DNA from: Bartonella callosciuri
GTDB lineage: Bacteria; Pseudomonadota; Alphaproteobacteria; Rhizobiales; Rhizobiaceae
NCBI RefSeq assembly: GCF_014203215.1
Contig: NZ_JACHIM010000003.1
Location: forward strand, 28,082 to 92,081
DNA length: 64,000 nt
Reading direction: 5' to 3'
The notes under the pieces are model-generated. The model worked only from the letters and a program-made list of their open reading frames with translations. It was not told where the DNA came from and searched no databases. Position numbers and translations under genes: made by a program. Positions 1-9,453 of this stretch are shown piece by piece (the stretch's first letter is position 1; each line of letters starts with the position of its first letter).

Positions 1-50
1 TTTAAAAGATTTATACTGACTTAAAAAATCAAACACCTTTTAAAGAAGAT

Positions 51-70
51 CCGTTTTTAACAAAAAACGG
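51..70 (-). terminator. Candidate hairpin downstream of rpsP
   Basis: An 8-bp perfect stem (CCGTTTTT pairing with AAAAACGG) with a four-base loop lies about 60 bases beyond the rpsP stop. On the minus strand it is followed by a T-rich but interrupted stretch, so it is a weak candidate for an intrinsic terminator or processing hairpin at the end of the ffh-rpsP transcript. Confidence 0.35.
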
Positions 71-131
71 AGAATAATCACTCTTCTCTCTAAAAGTTTT
101 TAAAAGCATAGGTGACTAAGTTTTAAAATAA

Positions 132-473
132 TCATGCTTCCTCAGCAGCTTGCTTTGCAGCAGCTATGCGTTCTTGTGCCTTTTTGCCAGGTTCACCTTT
201 ATGTGGATTATTGCGAGCTGGACGTTTTTTTAAGCCAGCTGCATCCAAAAACCGTAAAACGCGATCTGTTGGCTGAGCCCCTTGACCAAGCCAATATTGG
301 ATACGTTCTTCATCAAGTTTTACACGTGGTGCATCTTTAGGCAACATTGGGTCCCATGCACCAACACGTTCAAGAAACCGTCCATCACGGGGGCTACGAG
401 CATCCGCAACAACAATATGATAGTAAGGACGCTTTTTTGACCCTCCACGGGACAAACGAATTTTCAATGCCAT
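132..473 (-). CDS. rpsP: 30S ribosomal protein S16
   Basis: Small-subunit ribosomal protein bS16, which binds 16S rRNA during 30S assembly. The 113-residue protein begins with the family signature [18 protein letters not shown] and carries the typical [15 protein letters not shown] segment near residues 22-36. The C-terminal third is an alanine/lysine-rich tail, as is usual for alphaproteobacterial S16. An AGGAGA ribosome binding site lies eight bases before the ATG. It is the last gene of an apparent ffh-chorismate mutase-rpsP cluster, 33 bases after the chorismate mutase stop. The rimM-trmD-rplS genes that usually follow would lie beyond the left edge of the window. Confidence 0.97.
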   Translation of the reverse strand: MALKIRLSRGGSKKRPYYHIVVADARSPRDGRFLERVGAWDPMLPKDAPRVKLDEERIQYWLGQGAQPTDRVLRFLDAAGLKKRPARNNPHKGEPGKKAQERIAAAKQAAEEA

Positions 474-506
474 ATTTTATCTCCTATTATTAGTCCTGGC
501 TTTCGT

Positions 507-818
507 TTAAATTGATTTACTTTGTTTTTGCTCTTGAACAATCACCTCATGGTGATGCACAACTTCTTTAATGACAAACCTTAAAAATCTTTCAGCAAAA
601 TCGGGATCGAGATGACTATCTATAGCCAATTGCCGCAACCGCGCAACTTGACGCTGCTCACGCAAAGGATCGACTATAGGCAAATCATAACGGGCTTTTA
701 AATGCCCAACAGCCTTTGTACAACGAAAACGCTCTGCCAAAATATGAATCAACGTTGCATCAAAATTATCAATGGACGCTCGTAAATGCTCCAATTCATC
801 CAATATTTTTTCTCGCAT
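507..818 (-). CDS. Chorismate mutase (AroQ type)
   Basis: Converts chorismate to prephenate, the first step towards tyrosine and phenylalanine; a TyrC-type prephenate dehydrogenase is encoded at 26710-27642. The roughly 103-residue all-helical protein matches the AroQ fold in size. It has the usual N-terminal LRASIDNFDATLIHILAERF helix with the active-site arginine, and a central KARYDLPIVDPLREQ segment. I place the start at ATG 818; a GTG one codon upstream (821) is equally compatible with the AGGGAAAG ribosome binding site. It sits 21 bases after ffh and is probably co-transcribed with it. The pairing of chorismate mutase with ffh and rpsP is an alphaproteobacterial arrangement. Confidence 0.9.
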   Translation of the reverse strand: MREKILDELEHLRASIDNFDATLIHILAERFRCTKAVGHLKARYDLPIVDPLREQRQVARLRQLAIDSHLDPDFAERFLRFVIKEVVHHHEVIVQEQKQSKSI

Positions 819-842
819 CACATTTCTTTCCCTCTTTGCATC

Positions 843-2411
843 TTATTTTTTCTTGGAATGCTGAGGAAATTTTCCCCTATCGGCAATGCTTTTAGAAAGA
901 CCAGGAAATGTAAGCCCACGCCCTGGAAGGCCAGGCAAAACTTTCCCTCCATGGTCACTTTCAATCTGCTTTTGAAATGTTGAGAGTTGCTTTGAATCAA
1001 ACCCCGATAAATCAGGCAATGTTCCAGAATCTCCACCAACAGATCCCACACCACCAAGCCCCATTTTAGAGCCAAGTCCTCCCAACATTTTTCCCATCAA
1101 ACCACCTTTGCCTTTACCTCCCATAGCTTTTATCATCTCAGCCATTTGGCGATGCATTTTCAAAAGCTTATTAATATCAGCAGCACTTGTACCAGAACCT
1201 TTAGCAATTCGTTGTTTACGACTATGTTTCAAAACTTCAGGATTAGCGCGCTCTAAGGGTGTCATTGAAGAAATAATAGCCAACTGACGATTAAACAAAC
1301 GATCATCAAGTCCCGCAGCGGCAATCTGATCTTTTACCTTACCCAAACCGGGCAACATTCCCATAATGCCACCCATTCCTCCAAGTTTTTTCATTTTTTG
1401 TAATTGGTCTGCAAGATCATTGAGATCGAATTTTCCAGCCTGCATCTTTTTTGCAAAAGCCGCTGCTTTTTCATGATCCATTGTTTCAGCAGCTTTTTCA
1501 ACCAAAGAAACAATATCGCCCATTCCGAGAATACGATCGGCAATGCGACTGGGATGAAACTCTTCCAGAGCATCTATTTTTTCACCGGTTCCAATTGCTT
1601 TAATTGGTTTTCCCGTAACAGCACGCATTGAAAGAGCGGCACCACCACGGCCATCACTATCCATACGTGTTAAGATAATCCCTGTAATTCCCACACGTTC
1701 ATCAAAAGAACGGGCAAGATGAACAGCATCTTGACCAGTAAGACTATCGGCAACCAGCATAATTTCATGAGGAAGGGAACAGGCTTTAATTTCAGCCAAC
1801 TCACACATCAAAGCTTCATCAATATGGTTACGCCCTGCCGTATCAAGAAGCAGCACATCATAACCACCTATTTTAGCTGCTTGCACCGCCCGTTTTGCAA
1901 TATCAACAGGGAACTGCCCAGCAATAATGGGCAAACTTGCAAGTTTTGCCTGTTCTCCTAATTGACGCAATTGTTCCTGTGCAGCAGGACGGCGCGTATC
2001 TAATGACGCCATGAGAACTTTTTTATTATTTTTATCAGTTAAACGTTTTGCAAGTTTTGCAGTTGTCGTTGTTTTTCCGGATCCTTGCAACCCGACCATC
2101 ATAATAACAACAGGTGCCGGTGCATTTAAGTCACTCAGAACGCTTTCATTTCCAAGAACACGAACCAATTCATCATGAACAATTTTAACAACCATCTGGC
2201 CAGGTTTAATTGATTTAACAATTTCAGCACCAACGGCTTTTTCACGAACCCTATCAGTAAAAGAACGGGCGACATCAAGTGCAACATCGGCTTCCAATAA
2301 GGCGCGACGAATTTCGCGCAATGCCGCTGCGACATCCTGATCTGACAAAGCTCCACGCCCTGTCAAATGAGACAGTATGGAGCCAATCCGCTCTTGTAAG
2401 GATTCAAACAT
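843..2411 (-). CDS. ffh: Signal recognition particle protein Ffh (SRP54)
   Basis: GTPase of the signal recognition particle. It binds 4.5S RNA and signal sequences and delivers ribosomes to FtsY at the inner membrane. The 522-residue protein has the N-terminal four-helix domain (1-95), the G domain with P-loop GLQGSGKT at 107-114, DTAGR and TRMDSDGRGG motifs, and a methionine- and glycine-rich M domain after about residue 330. The M domain is extended by a glycine-rich stretch (GGKGKGGLMGKMLGG and onward) and a basic end. The start has a GAGG ribosome binding site. A strongly structured leader precedes it (see 2424-2580). It heads the ffh-chorismate mutase-rpsP cluster. Confidence 0.98.
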   Translation of the reverse strand: MFESLQERIGSILSHLTGRGALSDQDVAAALREIRRALLEADVALDVARSFTDRVREKAVGAEIVKSIKPGQMVVKIVHDELVRVLGNESVLSDLNAPAPVVIMMVGLQGSGKTTTTAKLAKRLTDKNNKKVLMASLDTRRPAAQEQLRQLGEQAKLASLPIIAGQFPVDIAKRAVQAAKIGGYDVLLLDTAGRNHIDEALMCELAEIKACSLPHEIMLVADSLTGQDAVHLARSFDERVGITGIILTRMDSDGRGGAALSMRAVTGKPIKAIGTGEKIDALEEFHPSRIADRILGMGDIVSLVEKAAETMDHEKAAAFAKKMQAGKFDLNDLADQLQKMKKLGGMGGIMGMLPGLGKVKDQIAAAGLDDRLFNRQLAIISSMTPLERANPEVLKHSRKQRIAKGSGTSAADINKLLKMHRQMAEMIKAMGGKGKGGLMGKMLGGLGSKMGLGGVGSVGGDSGTLPDLSGFDSKQLSTFQKQIESDHGGKVLPGLPGRGLTFPGLSKSIADRGKFPQHSKKK

Positions 2412-2423
2412 TCTCTACCTCAT

Positions 2424-2580
2424 TGCTGCATAACAAACAAACCAAAATGGCATCCGAGAACGCATCGCGCCGTCGGATGTTGACCTCTGAGATCTCTTTA
2501 TACCCTTAACCGGGGTCTCAGTCGGTGGCTCCAAGTTAATTTGGTCACTGAAAGCTCGCTCTTTCAAACAATAAAACCCC
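2424..2580 (-). ncRNA. Structured RNA or leader upstream of ffh
   Basis: This interval between ffh and the carbonic anhydrase has no ORF but is dense in complementary segments. CATCCGA (2451-2457) pairs with TCGGATG (2473-2479), with further pairing inside. CTGAGA (2487-2492) pairs with TCTCAG (2516-2521) around a CCC/GGG stem. GACC (2482-2485) pairs with GGTC (2543-2546). CCAA/TTGG (2531-2544) and TGAAAG/CTTTCA (2549-2566) form small hairpins. The block is more GC-rich than other intergenic DNA here. A TTGACA-like box lies at 2586-2591 on the minus strand. I infer a cis-acting leader of ffh or a separate small RNA. The conserved SRP-RNA tetraloop domain is not evident, so I do not call it ffs. 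I have some memory of an alphaproteobacterial RNA motif upstream of ffh, but cannot confirm that this is it. Confidence 0.55.
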
Positions 2581-2633
2581 ACCTTTGTCAAGATTTATCA
2601 TAACAATAGCCCAAAAGACAGCAAACATGACAT

Positions 2634-3284
2634 TCATCTCCCTCTAACCTCAACACGCACAAAACAATCTGTTTCCTGTTTCATACTCCATAATTCACCA
2701 CTTGAGATATCAAACCAGACCCCGTGCAAAGTCAAAATACCCTGATCTTTGCGTACTTTTATCCATGGAAATGTCTCTAAATTCTTCAACGAGCGATGTA
2801 TAGAAAGCTGTTCTAATGCAATCTGCTGTTCTTGGGCAGTCAGCGATTTATTGCCAATAACTGTTTGCGCTGCTGGTGCCAAAAGACTTATCCATTGACC
2901 AACAAAATCATTTGACGATAAAGACTTGCATGTCTCCTTAAGGGCAGTGCTCACCCCTCCACAATGCGCATGGCCAAAAACAACAATATGCTTAACCTCA
3001 AGCAATTCCACAGCATATTCAATCGCTGCTGATGTTGCATGATATTGGTCATCAGGAGAAAAAGGGGGAACCAAATTTGCCACGTTGCGCAGGGTAAAAA
3101 TTTCACCTGGCTTAGCATCAAAAATCGTTTCCGGTACTGCCCGAGAATCACAACAAGCAATGACCAAAACTTCAGGTTTCTGCCCTTCAATTGCCAATTG
3201 CTGATAACGAGCTGTTTTATATAAAAAATGATTTTTTACAAAGGATTGGTAACCATTTAAAAGTCTTGCAGGCAAATGCGTCAT
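2634..3284 (-). CDS. Beta-class carbonic anhydrase
   Basis: Zinc enzyme that interconverts CO2 and bicarbonate in the cytoplasm, supplying bicarbonate for carboxylases such as the acetyl-CoA carboxylase whose alpha subunit is encoded at 40866. The 216-residue protein shows the beta-class zinc site: CxDxR at residues 44-48 and HxxC at 105-108, followed by GGV. The FTLRNVANLVPPF segment near 63-75 is also typical. It is transcribed alone on the minus strand, with the structured ffh leader downstream and a divergent glutamate dehydrogenase upstream. Length and motifs are complete, so I expect it to be functional. Confidence 0.95.
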   Translation of the reverse strand: MTHLPARLLNGYQSFVKNHFLYKTARYQQLAIEGQKPEVLVIACCDSRAVPETIFDAKPGEIFTLRNVANLVPPFSPDDQYHATSAAIEYAVELLEVKHIVVFGHAHCGGVSTALKETCKSLSSNDFVGQWISLLAPAAQTVIGNKSLTAQEQQIALEQLSIHRSLKNLETFPWIKVRKDQGILTLHGVWFDISSGELWSMKQETDCFVRVEVRGR

Positions 3285-3548
3285 TCTCTCTTTACTTTCA
3301 TTTTTTATATTTCTAAGAATAAACCATTAACATAAAAAATATTAAAAATGTTTTTTACCTATTATCGACGCGAACTTTTTCCTCAAGGTAACAGATTATT
3401 ACTATAAAACTATTAAGAAACAAGTTTATCCTTTGCAAATAAATAACTATTCCCTGCAAGAAGAAGGTGCTAAACTGGAGGACATAGTATAAAGCCTAAT
3501 TATTATGATGATGAAAAAAACACCAAGAACAAAAAAGGGAAAATCACT

Positions 3549-6500
3549 GTGTTAAAACAACAAACATCAGAGACAAAAAGTAATCAAAATAAAATAGAAC
3601 AAATTCTCTTTGCTCATACCGATAAAGAAGATATCAACTGTTACAAAAACAAAGAACTCCAAAAAGCCACAACCATTGCCATTGAAGCTTTTAATCTCCA
3701 TAAGGCAGGAAAAAGTATTATCTGTTTTGAACAAAATTTGACCCGCAACAACAAACCTATAACTGTTATCACACTCGTCAACGACAACAAACCCTTTCTC
3801 CTTGATTCTATTTTAAATATCTTTAATCAGCACAAAAACCACATTTATTTGATTGCACACCCCGTTCTTGATTGTGCCTCCGGACAACGCATCAGCCTTA
3901 TGCAAATCCACATCGATTTCTTAAACGAACAACAGATAAAAAAGCTCAAAGATGAACTTACCTTGGTCCTTGAGCAAGTTAAGTCCGCTGTGCAAGACTG
4001 GCAACCTATGCTGGAAGAAATTAGAAAGCATATCCATGCCTATCAAACAAGCCTCCCACCACACTACAAACAAGAAGGTGAAAAAGCCGTTGAACTTCTC
4101 AACTGGTTGATGGATGATAATTTCATCTTTCTTGGCATGCGCACTTATGACTTTATCAAAGATCAGGAACCTACAAAAGCCTTTAAAGCTAGCAATATTG
4201 AACTTGGTATTCTCACCGATGCTTCTATTCGTATTATTGGCGATGCACGTGTGGAAGAACCTCCCCAAGAGATTCTCTCCTTTATGGAAAGTGATGACCT
4301 GTTTATTGTAACGAAAGCCAATAGCCGCTCAAAAATTCACCGTTCTGTTTGGCTGGATTATATTGGTCTTAAAATCTTTGATAAAGAAGGCAAACTGTGT
4401 GGAGAATTACGCATTGTAGGATTGTTTACCTCTTCAGCTTATACCCGCTCTATTTTGCAAATTCCTTTCTTAAAAGAAAAAGCGCAAATCATCATTAAAC
4501 GCCTTGGATACAACCGGACTGACTATTCTGGAAAAGCACTGATAAGTGTTTTAGAAACCTATCCAAGAGATGAAATGTTTCGCTCCAACATTGACACATT
4601 GACAGAAAATGCCAAACTTATCCTGCAATTAGATGAACGTCCACGTTTGCGGGTGCTCGCCCATACGGATTCTTTTGGGCGCTTTGTTTCTATACTTTTC
4701 TACGTACCCCGTGACCAATACAGCAGCAATATTCGCGAAAAAGTTGGCGAATATTTTGTTGAACTTTACAAAGGTGATTTTTTTGAATCTTATCCGCTGT
4801 TTTTGGAAAGCAGCCTCATCCGTGTCCACTATATTATCCATCGCAAAGGGAGCGAAAGTGCTCCTTTTATCGAGCGTACCACACTTGAACAACATGTGCA
4901 TTCTATCACACGAAGTTGGGAAGAATGTGTTCAAACTATAGCTCTTAGTCGTAAAACAACCGAGCAACAAACGCATTTGGCTAGCCAATTTCCCAACAGC
5001 TATCGTGACTTATTTTCAGCAGAAGACGCCATTGAAGATGCCGGCCATATTTTAAGTCTTCATGATAAAAAAACGCTTTTCGTTACTTTTTATCATACAC
5101 ACAACAAAGACAAACAAAGCATTTCTCTCAGGCTCTTTCACCGCCACGAAGCACTCGCCCTTTCCAGACGTGTCCCACTCCTTGAAAATATGGGATTTCG
5201 GGTTATTGCTGAACAAACCCTTGAATTACCAGATGGCAAAGGACACTCTGTGTATCTTCATGATACGCAACTAGAAAGCGCTTTCCAACTGTATATTGAT
5301 TTCAACAAAAGCGGTAAAAAGCTCGCCGAAACATTCGAAGCCATTTGGGCCCAAGATGCTGATAATGATGCCTTTAATGCTTTAACCCAAACAGCCGGAC
5401 TTAATTGGCGCGAAATTGTCATTTTGCGCCATTATGGACGCTATCTTCAACAAGCTGGAATTCCTTATTCACAAGACCGCGTTGCTCAAACTTTAAACAC
5501 CTATCCTGACATTACTCAAGATCTTTATGCTTTGTTTCATTTGAAGTTTCATCAAAGCCATACAGAAGAAGAGCGAAAAAAAAACCAACCGGTTATTCAA
5601 CAACGCATTGAAGAAAAATTACAGAAAGTCTCAGGTTTAGATGATGATCTCATCTTACGCCGTTATCGTAATCTTATCGATGCGAGTTTACGAACTAATG
5701 CCTTTACCCCTCTTGCAAATGGTCATCCTCGGCGTATTTTAGCAACCAAATTGGATCCGCGCCAAATTGAAGGCTTACCTGAACCACGCCCTTATCGAGA
5801 AATTTTTGTTTATGGACCAGAAGTTGAAGGCGTTCATTTACGCTTTGGTCCTATCGCTCGCGGTGGAATCCGTTGGTCTGATCGTGCACTCGATTATCGC
5901 ACTGAAGTGCTCAGCTTAGTCAAAGCTCAACAAGTCAAAAATGCGGTTATTGTTCCTGTTGGCGCAAAAGGTGGATTTTATCCTCATCGCCTTCCCCAAA
6001 CCAGTGATCGTGCCGTAATCATAGAAGCTGCACGACAAGCTTATATTGACTTTATCACAGCTCTACTTTCCATCACCGACAATCTTGTTAACGGCAAAAT
6101 AAACGCTCCTCACGACATCATCTGCCATGATGAGCATGATCCTTATTTCGTTGTCGCTGCAGACAAAGGTACAGCAACCTTCTCTGATACAGCCAATGCA
6201 CTCAGCCAAGCGAACCACTTTTGGCTCGATGATGCTTTTGCCTCTGGAGGATCAGCAGGCTATGACCACAAAGCCATTGGGATTACCGCGAAAGGTGCAT
6301 GGGAAGCAGTTAAAAGACATTTTCGAGAATCTTTTAATCACGATATTCAAACAACCCCCTTCACCTGTGTCGGCGTTGGTGATATGTCCGGTGACGTTTT
6401 TGGTAATGGAATGCTTCTTTCCAAACAAACAAAGCTCATCGCCGCCTTTGATCACCGCGATATTTTTATTGATCCAGATCCAGACATAGCCGAAAGCTAT

Positions 6501-8237
6501 ACAGAACGTATGCGCCTCTTTAAACTTCCTCGTTCAAGTTGGCAAGATTACGATCAAAAAAAATTATCAAAGGGCGGTGGCATTTTCTCACGCACAATGA
6601 AAACAATTAAGCTTTCACCCGAGGCAGCACAAGCTATTGGTTTTGAGAAACAAATAGGAACACCCCTTGAAATTATCTCTGCACTTCTCAAAGCACCTGT
6701 TGATCTTTTATGGTTTGGTGGCATTGGTACATATATCCGTGCAACAACAGAAACTGATGCACAAGTAGGGGATCGTGCAAATGATACAATACGCATTACG
6801 GGTGAACAAGTTCGTGCAAAAGTCATCGGTGAAGGGGCTAATCTTGGCGTTACACAACGTGGTCGAATTGAATATGTCTTAAATGGTGGGCGATGCAATA
6901 CGGACGCCATTGACAATTCCGCAGGTGTTAATTGTTCAGATATTGAAGTTAATATCAAAATTGTTCTGGCATCAGCACTTCGTGCAAAAAAGCTTACCCA
7001 CGAAGCACGCAATGAACTCTTGAAAAAAATGACTCCACAAGTTGAGCAATTGGTCTTGCGCAACAATTATCTGCAACCTCTTGCTCTTTCTTTAGCTGAA
7101 AGCCAAAGCGTTGTTGATTTACCGTATCAAATACGCTTTATACATGATTTAGAACAGAAAAATCTTCTAGATCGTAGAATTGAAATTCTCCCTGATGAAC
7201 AAATTTTGCGGCAAAGAATAGCACAAGGTCAAGGGCTTATACGTCCAGAGCTTGCCGTCATTTTGGCATATGCTAAATTAACTCTAAAAGAAGAAATTGC
7301 CCACAGTCCCATTGTTGATGATGATTATTTTGACACAATTTTGTTGAATTATTTTCCAACTCAAATTCAGACAAACTTTACGAAAGAAATCATTCATCAT
7401 CAGTTGCGTCGCAATATTATTGCAACCATTATTGCCAACGATATTGTAAACCGTGGAGGGCCTACTTTTGTTAGTCGGTTACAAGATGCAACAGAACAAA
7501 AGATTGAAAATGTTATTCGCGTTTTCATCGCACTTCGCGATGGCTTTGAAATATTCCAATTGTCTGATCAGATTGATAAGCTTGATAATAAAATACCCGG
7601 TCTTGTCCAAAACAAATTCTACGCAGCCATTACGTCGATGCTCTTTGAAACAACAAATTGGGGGTTGCGTAATATGGATCCTTCTGTTCCATTAGAAGAA
7701 CTTGTGAAAACAATAAAGCAATCTCGTACTGTTATTGAAAAATTGCTTACACATTCCAATGATAAAGATATCAATAAAAAAATTAAAGAAAAAGCGATGC
7801 ATTATAGCGAAGAAGGCGCGCCAAAAGCTTTAGCAAAACAATTGGCTCTTTTGGAAGCTGCTCTAATAATTTGTGATATTTCTTTAATTGCTAAACAAAG
7901 CAATAGTGACCTTGTTAAAACCGCAGAAATCTATTTTTCACTTGCTCAAACCATGCGTATAAACCGCATTAATGAAGCAAGTCGGACAATTCCTGTACTT
8001 GATTATTATGATAGTATGGCTTTAAGCCAAGCTAAAGAAAATATTGCAGAAAGTTTACGGAAAATTGTTATGAAAATCCTGAAAAATTATGGAGCAAAAG
8101 AGGATTCATTCGCAATCTGGAGTAAAACAAAAGAAGATCAAATTCATAATGTAACAAACCGCATTGGTGCCCTCATTGAAAGCGATCTCAATATTTCTCG
8201 CTTTACTTTTGCAGCAAGCATGATTGCGCAACTTTAA
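3549..8237 (+). CDS. NAD-specific glutamate dehydrogenase, large (about 180 kDa) type
   Basis: Oxidatively deaminates glutamate to 2-oxoglutarate with NAD+, feeding amino-acid carbon into the TCA cycle, for example the SucAB complex encoded at 57-61 kb. The protein has 1562 residues, close to the usual size of this family (bacterial NAD-GDH domain). The long N-terminal part carries regulatory regions. The catalytic core lies roughly at 720-1200, with GPIARGGIRWSDRALDYRTEV, the KGGFYP lysine motif and a VGVGDMSGDVFGNGML nucleotide-binding stretch. The start is GTG with an AAGGGA ribosome binding site about ten bases upstream; a nearby ATG (3505) is in another frame and stops just after. There is no frameshift despite the great length, so it is under selection. 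Confidence 0.96.
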   Translation: MLKQQTSETKSNQNKIEQILFAHTDKEDINCYKNKELQKATTIAIEAFNLHKAGKSIICFEQNLTRNNKPITVITLVNDNKPFLLDSILNIFNQHKNHIYLIAHPVLDCASGQRISLMQIHIDFLNEQQIKKLKDELTLVLEQVKSAVQDWQPMLEEIRKHIHAYQTSLPPHYKQEGEKAVELLNWLMDDNFIFLGMRTYDFIKDQEPTKAFKASNIELGILTDASIRIIGDARVEEPPQEILSFMESDDLFIVTKANSRSKIHRSVWLDYIGLKIFDKEGKLCGELRIVGLFTSSAYTRSILQIPFLKEKAQIIIKRLGYNRTDYSGKALISVLETYPRDEMFRSNIDTLTENAKLILQLDERPRLRVLAHTDSFGRFVSILFYVPRDQYSSNIREKVGEYFVELYKGDFFESYPLFLESSLIRVHYIIHRKGSESAPFIERTTLEQHVHSITRSWEECVQTIALSRKTTEQQTHLASQFPNSYRDLFSAEDAIEDAGHILSLHDKKTLFVTFYHTHNKDKQSISLRLFHRHEALALSRRVPLLENMGFRVIAEQTLELPDGKGHSVYLHDTQLESAFQLYIDFNKSGKKLAETFEAIWAQDADNDAFNALTQTAGLNWREIVILRHYGRYLQQAGIPYSQDRVAQTLNTYPDITQDLYALFHLKFHQSHTEEERKKNQPVIQQRIEEKLQKVSGLDDDLILRRYRNLIDASLRTNAFTPLANGHPRRILATKLDPRQIEGLPEPRPYREIFVYGPEVEGVHLRFGPIARGGIRWSDRALDYRTEVLSLVKAQQVKNAVIVPVGAKGGFYPHRLPQTSDRAVIIEAARQAYIDFITALLSITDNLVNGKINAPHDIICHDEHDPYFVVAADKGTATFSDTANALSQANHFWLDDAFASGGSAGYDHKAIGITAKGAWEAVKRHFRESFNHDIQTTPFTCVGVGDMSGDVFGNGMLLSKQTKLIAAFDHRDIFIDPDPDIAESYTERMRLFKLPRSSWQDYDQKKLSKGGGIFSRTMKTIKLSPEAAQAIGFEKQIGTPLEIISALLKAPVDLLWFGGIGTYIRATTETDAQVGDRANDTIRITGEQVRAKVIGEGANLGVTQRGRIEYVLNGGRCNTDAIDNSAGVNCSDIEVNIKIVLASALRAKKLTHEARNELLKKMTPQVEQLVLRNNYLQPLALSLAESQSVVDLPYQIRFIHDLEQKNLLDRRIEILPDEQILRQRIAQGQGLIRPELAVILAYAKLTLKEEIAHSPIVDDDYFDTILLNYFPTQIQTNFTKEIIHHQLRRNIIATIIANDIVNRGGPTFVSRLQDATEQKIENVIRVFIALRDGFEIFQLSDQIDKLDNKIPGLVQNKFYAAITSMLFETTNWGLRNMDPSVPLEELVKTIKQSRTVIEKLLTHSNDKDINKKIKEKAMHYSEEGAPKALAKQLALLEAALIICDISLIAKQSNSDLVKTAEIYFSLAQTMRINRINEASRTIPVLDYYDSMALSQAKENIAESLRKIVMKILKNYGAKEDSFAIWSKTKEDQIHNVTNRIGALIESDLNISRFTFAASMIAQL

Positions 8238-8253
8238 AACACACCTTTCCAAC

Positions 8254-9345
8254 TCAAAGCGGTGCAAAACGACCAAGTTTAAAGAATTTTGTTTTGCCCG
8301 CCCATGGGTAATCAGCAAGGAAAGAACGGGAAAGCCATCTGCATTTTTAGGCATAGCGCTCAAAACAAAAAATAAAGCTTGCAGATTGTTAGCTTGCTCA
8401 GGAAACAAGCGCTGTAGAGTCTTAAGAAGCTCCATATGTTGAACAAAGACAAGTTCAAATTTTGCTGTCAAATATCCCTCATCATCAAAAGAAAAAGGCC
8501 CATTGACACGCAAATACCACCTGTATGAAAAATTAATTCACCGCGCTTTAAAAGTCTACTTTTCCCATATAAATGCTGTTTCCAATTGCCTTCTCTATTT
8601 TCAAACAGATGAGGTAAATCATTGAAAATCCATTTTAAGTTGCCATCAATTTTTGGAACATCAACAAAATAAGGTGTAAAAAACATCGAATAGTCAAAAT
8701 CATAGAAAGTTATATATCCCAATAAACTATTCTTCTTCTGTTTAAGATCAAAGTCGCAAAAATTCTGCCGTTATTTTTTTGGGCGCATAGTCTAACGGAG
8801 GCATAACCACATTCGAAGCATCTTTTAAAGGTGCTTGATTTCCAACATTTTCTTGTGTCGCCTTCTTGTTTTTCGTCTGTGATCCAAATTTTTCTTGAAG
8901 TTTCTAATCTTCAAGAGATGAGAAAATAGTGGAAATTTCAAGCCCTTCAGCCATCAATTTAAATGTTTTACCCGTTCTCCAATAAGGTTCTGTTTCAATC
9001 ACCAGATTGCGCCAGTGCTACACAATAGAAGTTTTTCCAGCAAAAACAATTGATGCAGGAGAATGAACATTAAATTCTACCCAATGAGATGCATAAATTG
9101 GTGCACCAACCGTCAACCCCCCCAGTTGATAAGGAAAGCACATGCAAAGGCCAAGCAAACTGAAATTGATCACAAGCAATACCGATACGTAACGGATAAC
9201 TATTCTTACGTAGATGCTCGCAACCAACGACCATATTCATGGACAGATGTCCTTGCGAATAAATCAGAAATATGGTCTTCTATTTTACGTGAAAAAAAAC
9301 CAGAGCGAACTATAAATGAGTATCAGAATAAAACACAATAGCCCA
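8254..9345 (-). pseudogene. Degraded DUF2125-family protein
   Basis: The stretch contains pieces of one protein in different frames of the minus strand. Near the 5' end are CEHLRKNSYPLRIGIACD and then PYQLGGLTVGAPIYASHW in a shifted frame. Next come a TAG stop and WRNLVIETEPYWRTGKTF. Around 8500-8720 the reading continues as FTPYFVDVPKIDGNLKW, and at 8470-8513 as VNGPFSFDDEGYLTAKFEL. The expected C-terminus KLGRFAPL and its TGA (8254-8256) are reached only after another frameshift near 8285. The order and motifs fit DUF2125, a conserved exported protein of Hyphomicrobiales. At least three frameshifts and several stops make it a clear pseudogene; the N-terminus is not recognisable. Confidence 0.8.
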
Positions 9346-9453
9346 CAAAACAAATAACGCAAAGAAAAGTTTTTCCGTATTAATGTTAATTGAGAGAAGA
9401 TAAACAAAATTAAAACTTTCCTTATCTCATGATATGATTAAAACTCTCAACTC

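Noticed and set aside
2424-2580. 4.5S/SRP RNA (ffs) upstream of ffh
   Set aside because: The characteristic GGAA-tetraloop and asymmetric loop of SRP RNA are not found, so only a structured leader is claimed.
9063-9341. A 92-codon plus-strand frame
   Set aside because: It lies antisense to the DUF2125 pseudogene, whose family residues are on the minus strand.
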